Positions 60,026-64,000 of a stretch of DNA of 64,000 nucleotides are shown here, piece after piece. Under the pieces are notes generated by a model that searched no databases, was not told the DNA's origin, and worked only from the letters and a program-made list of their open reading frames with translations. This DNA comes from Ustilaginoidea virens (lineage: Eukaryota > Ascomycota > Sordariomycetes > Hypocreales > Clavicipitaceae): the NCBI RefSeq assembly GCF_000687475.1, contig NC_057316.1, forward strand, positions 3,162,001-3,226,000. The letters run 5' to 3'. The translations under genes and the position numbers were made by a program. How positions within the stretch are numbered: position 1 is the stretch's first letter; the number at the start of each line of letters is the position of its first letter.

Positions 60026-61237
60026 ATGGCCACCACCACCACAATCAAGCTCACAAATCGCTGTACGTGCCGTCGCCGCCTTGCCAACGCGGCCCTATTT
60101 CCCACCAGCTAACTAACCTCGGTTTCAACACGGGCAGCACCCAAGCAGCCCGTCAAGCGACTTCCCGCATCTGTCGACCTGCCCGCCGATGCCACCGTCG
60201 ACGACCTCAAGGCCCTCGTCGCCAAAGAAGCCAAGATTGGGGACTTCAACCGTATTGGCATTTTCGACCCGGCCACCAAGAAGACTCTGAAAAACCGCAA
60301 AGCCGCGATTGCCGATGAACCCAATGTGCTTGCCGCCAGAGAAGTTCTCGTCAAGGACCTCGGTGCGTTTTTGCCCAGCCTGAAATATATTCTTTCTTTC
60401 AGTCGCTCTCGCTCCGTCACCCGAACCAGACGTCTCGTCACGTCACCCCGAAAAAAAATAATAAAATAAAATAAAATAAAACTCCTATTATTTATTAAAT
60501 TTTTTGAAAAAAAAAAAAAAAACGAAAAAAAAACTGACCCGCTCTTCTCTTCCCGTATTCTTTCCCGTCTAGGCCCCCAGATTGCTTGGAGGACAGTCTT
60601 CGTGATTGAATACTTTGGACCCATCCTCCTCCACCTCGTCGTCGTTGCAGCCCGGCCTCTACTTTTCAAAGACGGCCATGGTCCCATGTCCACGAGCCAA
60701 TGGCTCACCTTTGCCATGATCGTGGCCCATTTCGTCAAGAGAGAAGTCGAAACGCTCTTTGTCCACAAGTTTTCGGCAAACACCATGCCTTTCTTCAACG
60801 TCTTCAAGAACAGCTTCTTCTACTGGGCCCTGTCGGGTCTGCTTTGCGCCGTGTCCATCTACAGCCCCAACTCGTTTGCCGCACGGGCCGATACGCCGCT
60901 CTTTGATCTTGTTGGCTTTGGCCTGTATCTTTTTGGCGAATCCGCCAATGCCATGGTTCACCTGTACCTGTCTAGTCTTCGATCTGCCGGGGGAACCGAA
61001 CGCAAGATACCATCTGGCTACGGCTTCTCTCTTGTCACCTGCCCCAACTACATGTACGAGATCCTGTCCTGGGTCGGCATCATCATTGTTAGCCGTGACT
61101 GGACGGTGGTTCTCTTCATTGCCATAGGCGCTGCGCAAATGTACGCCTGGGCCAAGGGCAAGGAGGTTGCATATCGCAAGGAGTTTGCCGACAAGTACAA
61201 GAAGAAGCGCTATGTCATTCTGCCTGGACTCTTGTAA
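60026..61237 (+). CDS. TSC13: very-long-chain trans-2-enoyl-CoA reductase
   Basis: Exons 60026-60062, 60138-60362, 60573-61237; 308 aa, all junctions in phase. It reduces trans-2-enoyl-CoA in the last step of each very-long-chain fatty acid elongation cycle in the ER, feeding sphingolipid synthesis. Residues about 5-85 form the ubiquitin-like N-terminal part of this family (KLTNRSPKQPVKRLP ... DATVDDLKALVAKEAKIG). Several hydrophobic segments follow, and the C-terminal steroid-5-alpha-reductase-like domain carries GYGFSLVTCPNYMYEILSWVGI and ends AYRKEFADKYKKKRYVILPGLL, with a basic ER-type tail. Length matches TSC13/TECR. Intron 2 is AT-rich with A runs. Confidence 0.95.
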
Positions 61238-61663
61238 CCAGGCAAGACAAGACAGGCCGAGCTGTGCAAGACGATCGCTGCACAATATCGCGGAAGAGAA
61301 TCCACTCTCCCCCTTCTCCTCATGCTGCATTCTAATGGAAGATAAAATCATGAAGACGTATAATACATGTTTTGCCCATGTACACTCAAAACGAGTCATG
61401 ACGTGCATTCTTTCGTTCCCTCATTTTTACCATCATCATGTCTCATGAAATACTTGGTTTCAGTCGTGAACCATGGTCCCGTAAACTTGTGCAGGGCAAA
61501 TACAAATCCAGAAATCCGCCCTGCAACCCAAAACGTTTCCAACCGACAAAATGCCAAAGCCAGAGCCAAAGGCAAAGCCAAAGAAAGAAAGAATGAAAGA
61601 AAGACAAAAAATAAAAGACGTCATCAGCCTCCCGAAGCTCTCCCTTCAACCTCTTTCCCCGAT
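61238..61663. other. convergent 3' region TSC13 / BLOC1S1-like
   Basis: 430 nt between convergent stop codons. No gene or notable element seen. Confidence 0.75.
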
Positions 61664-62449
61664 TCAGTCGACAAAGCTCGCCGTCTCGGAGCCCTTTTCC
61701 CTCCCAGAACCAGCCTCCTTCAAACTCCTGCTCGCATCGGACCATGCGCTCGTCCCGCGGTCACCCGTCGCAACACCCGAGTCCACGTCCAGGCCCGGTC
61801 CCGCATCCGCGTCCGCATCCGCGTCCGCATCCGCACCCGCATCCGCCCGCACTCCGGGTCCCAAGACCTGTTCGCCTTCCCCCCGACCGGGACCCTTCCC
61901 CTCGAGATTCGTGACGCCATTCTCCCTGTGCAGGCTGTTGGCCAGATCGACATCCACGTCCATCATGCCTTTCCCGTAGTCTTGCTCTTGATCCTCGCTC
62001 GCACTGCTCGCACCGCACTCGCTGCAGCTACTGCCGGCGCGGCAGCCGTTGGCGTTGGCCAGCCGCACCGTCTCCTCGAGCACCAGGAAGCCCCTCTCCA
62101 GGACCTCGGCCCAGTTCTGCACGTTGCCCAGCTCCTTGACTCTTCTGGCTGCGCCGTCCGCCTCCCTGGCCAGCTTTTCCCGCTCCCGCCGGAGGGCTTC
62201 CGAGGCGCGCAGCACGTCGCGTTCCTGCTTGGCCAGCGCCGCCGCGTTTTCGTGCAGGATGGCCGCGCGCGACTGCAGCTGCGAGTCGACAAGATTGCCT
62301 ATGGACGCGACGACGGCGGCGCGGGCCTCGGCAACGTGGCGCTGGGTTTCTGGCGAGGGCAGCGTTTGATGGAGCGGCGGGGCGGGCGCTGACGCTGACG
62401 CTGACGCTGACGCTGACGCTGCTGCGGTGGTTGCGGGCGGCATGGGCAT
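61664..62449 (-). CDS. BLOC1S1/GCN5L1-like protein with repetitive acidic tail
   Basis: Intronless, 261 aa from the ATG at 62449 (alternatives at 62443 and, with a hydrophobic Pro-rich extension, 62668). Residues about 15-30 are an Ala-Ser repeat encoded by a GACGCT microsatellite. Residues about 39-125 (RAAVVASIGNLVDSQLQSRAAILHENAAALAKQER ... VKELGNVQNWAEVLERGFLVLEETV) match GCN5L1, subunit 1 of the BLOC-1/BORC endolysosomal complexes (yeast Bls1). The rest is an acidic, Gly/Asp/Ala-rich tail with an (Ala-Asp)n run from a second repeat, unusual for this otherwise short protein. The paired NxxNWxxxLE core is the strongest evidence. Function in lysosome/endosome positioning is inferred from family. 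Confidence 0.75.
   Translation of the reverse strand: MPMPPATTAAASASASASASAPAPPLHQTLPSPETQRHVAEARAAVVASIGNLVDSQLQSRAAILHENAAALAKQERDVLRASEALRREREKLAREADGAARRVKELGNVQNWAEVLERGFLVLEETVRLANANGCRAGSSCSECGASSASEDQEQDYGKGMMDVDVDLANSLHRENGVTNLEGKGPGRGEGEQVLGPGVRADAGADADADADADAGPGLDVDSGVATGDRGTSAWSDASRSLKEAGSGREKGSETASFVD
61798..61850. repeat. (GCATCC/GCGTCC)n coding microsatellite
   Basis: Six-base units on the plus strand encode the Ala-Asp run of the BLOC1S1-like tail on the minus strand. Confidence 0.85.
62389..62422. repeat. (GACGCT)n coding microsatellite
   Basis: Five tandem hexamers encoding the N-terminal Ala-Ser run of the BLOC1S1-like protein on the minus strand. Confidence 0.85.
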
Positions 62450-63697
62450 GGGGATGACGAGATCGGCGACGGGGATGAGGAGGAGGAGGAGGAGGACATG
62501 GCTTTTGGTGGCAGCGGGCGGGATGGACCAGACTATATGGATGATGTGGATGGGAAGGGGGGGAGGGGGGGGAAAGAGGTGGCATGTGGTTTTTTTCGTG
62601 GTCATGTCTCCGGTCTGTGTGGTCTCTATTAGGAGGTAAATTAGGTAGTTGACACCATCATGAATCATAAACGTACTGTACGTCTACATACCTCCTACCT
62701 CTCCTGGTAGCGTAGGGGCATTCGCAGCCTACAGCCAAGACAACAAGACGCACGCACACGCACCCTTCAAGTCCAAATCTCAACCTGCGGTGTGATCATC
62801 AAAGTGAATCAGTGGGACCCTTCAACTTTCAGCACTTTCGCAACGGCTAGGCAGATAGATTGTCTTGAAAACGACACAGCTTCAGGTACGATACGATACG
62901 ATACGATACGATTCAGGCCAGGCCGCAGGTCCAAGTTGCTCACCTGTATCAAGTACCCCCTGCCCACCTGCGGTTACCTAGCGTGGGTTGTGTTTGCAAA
63001 GTACATGTACCCGCCTCCTACTAATGGATGTCGGGTCGATCCGCTGGCCACTGCTCATTTCTTGTGCTTAAAAGACTCCAACTTCGAAGCTTCTTTTCCC
63101 CCCCAACCTTTGTTGTCCCGCGTCCGTGATATCCCTACAAAGAGCAATAATCGGCCCCGGAGTACATGCAGAGATTTTACACACTGGTCGTCGTCCCCCT
63201 ATACTACATACGCATGATAGTTGTGGCCTCGTTCCGTTCCTTAAACCCCCCCCCCTCCCCACCCCCGCACCGATTGCAAACCAAACGTAGATGCAAATGA
63301 CGGGGGAGAGACCCTTTGAAAAGCCCAGCTCTTCTCTCATTAAATTAACAATGCATTACATGACCAGATATAGTACAAGCAACGTCAGATCGCTTAATCA
63401 CATGGCCACATTTTCCGGGATTCCGTAGCGTTGTGAATACTGCCAGGCGGCCCCAAGGCGTTCGATATCCCCGTAACGCCAGGCTGTGCTGCAAAGACGA
63501 ATAACAAGGAAAACAAAAAGAAAAAAAAAAAAAAAGGCAACCAGGGCAGACGCAAAGAACAACGGCCTAAAAAGTAGCAAACTAACAAGCGTGCTACGCA
63601 AACGATCGAGCCAGCGATTGCAAAGGGCCAATTCATCTTCCCCCAATGTGCTCGTGCTGTTTGCTGCGACATCAGCAATAAAGGGAGGGCCTTTCGG
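62450..63697. other. intergenic region to right-edge gene
   Basis: 1.25 kb with the promoter of the BLOC1S1-like gene and the 3' region of the edge gene. It holds a (GATAC)n repeat at 62889-62912, a C run near 63247-63256 and an A run near 63520-63535. No gene seen. Confidence 0.65.
62889..62912. repeat. (ACGAT)n pentanucleotide repeat
   Basis: Five tandem ACGAT units in intergenic DNA. Confidence 0.85.
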
Positions 63698-64000
63698 CTA
63701 AAGGGCCACTCTACCGCCAGTCGGTTTTGCTAAGCCAAGGCCTCCGTTTGGGCTGAAAGTTGTTGATGTCGATGAGTTGCCATCTGACGACATTGACGAG
63801 ATGGATGACAAGGAATTAAAGCCGGAATGGCCCCGGGTAATTGTCCCACTTCGAGACATTGATATTCCCGGATTTGCCATGAGAGCATCCGCACGGTCGA
63901 AAACATTCCCTTGAAACGCGGCGGCAAAGGATGTGCTGTGCGGCATACTATGAACTGTTGCTTGCATCGCTGGTCCTAGAGCAGCCGTCTGCGGCGTGAT
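63698..64000 (-). CDS. C-terminal end of an unidentified protein (5' end off the window)
   Basis: The last 100 codons of a gene that continues past the right edge; the frame is open to base 64000 and ends with TAG at 63698-63700. Visible sequence is Ser/Thr/Asn/Gly-rich (HSGFNSLSSISSMSSDGNSS ... GLGLAKPTGGRVAL), so probably a disordered tail with phosphorylatable serines. No domain can be recognised. A start at the internal Met (63967) is possible but unlikely, because the frame runs on upstream without a stop. Confidence 0.55.
   Translation of the reverse strand: MTPQTAALGPAMQATVHSMPHSTSFAAAFQGNVFDRADALMANPGISMSRSGTITRGHSGFNSLSSISSMSSDGNSSTSTTFSPNGGLGLAKPTGGRVAL

Noticed and set aside
62450..62668. 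Upstream start (62668) for the BLOC1S1-like protein
   Set aside because: The extra 73 residues are a Pro run, a Leu run and isoleucines from repeats, without a sensible targeting pattern; the conserved core begins well after 62449.

Overview
The window is nuclear DNA from a filamentous ascomycete, most likely a Sordariomycete of the order Hypocreales. Genes carry short (about 50-300 nt) GT-AG introns, intergenic space is full of homopolymer and microsatellite tracts, and the gene families (medusa/ACR1-type regulator, GH128 glucanase, LaeA-like methyltransferase, TPR-F-box protein, 4000-residue TOM1 ligase) are those of moulds. The order-level call is inference from protein style and from the recurrent intergenic TACGGAGTA and TACCTACC motifs; no species is claimed.

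Layout, left to right: a gene-poor 4.6 kb leader; medA-type developmental regulator (+); beta-carbonic anhydrase (+) facing an ENA-type cation ATPase (-); secreted/GPI-type GH128 glycosidase (-) head to head with PTS2-tagged peroxisomal 3-ketoacyl-CoA thiolase (+); an 11-exon LaeA-like methyltransferase (-) head to head with a microsomal P450 (+); an Obg/YchF-related GTPase with TGS-like tail (+); a TPR/F-box/LRR protein of Dia2/Pof3 architecture (-) head to head with ribosomal protein eS6 (+); the giant HECT ligase TOM1 (-, 4004 aa) head to head, across 3.6 kb, with a GYP5-type RabGAP (+); ribosomal protein eS8 (-); an unrecognised 730-aa protein (-) head to head with enoyl-CoA reductase TSC13 (+); a BLOC1S1/GCN5L1-like protein (-); and the 3' end of an unidentified gene (-) leaving the right edge.

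I reconstructed exon-intron structures by hand from splice signals and reading phase. Every complete model listed below gives a length divisible by three with a start and a stop. Most of the region is conserved housekeeping. The methyltransferase/P450 pair is the only plausible metabolic mini-locus, and the 730-aa protein is the main unknown. I saw no transposon with coding capacity, rRNA, convincing tRNA or CRISPR array. The most unusual non-genic signal is two families of short palindromic motifs seen only between genes, together with very long C, G, T and A homopolymers.
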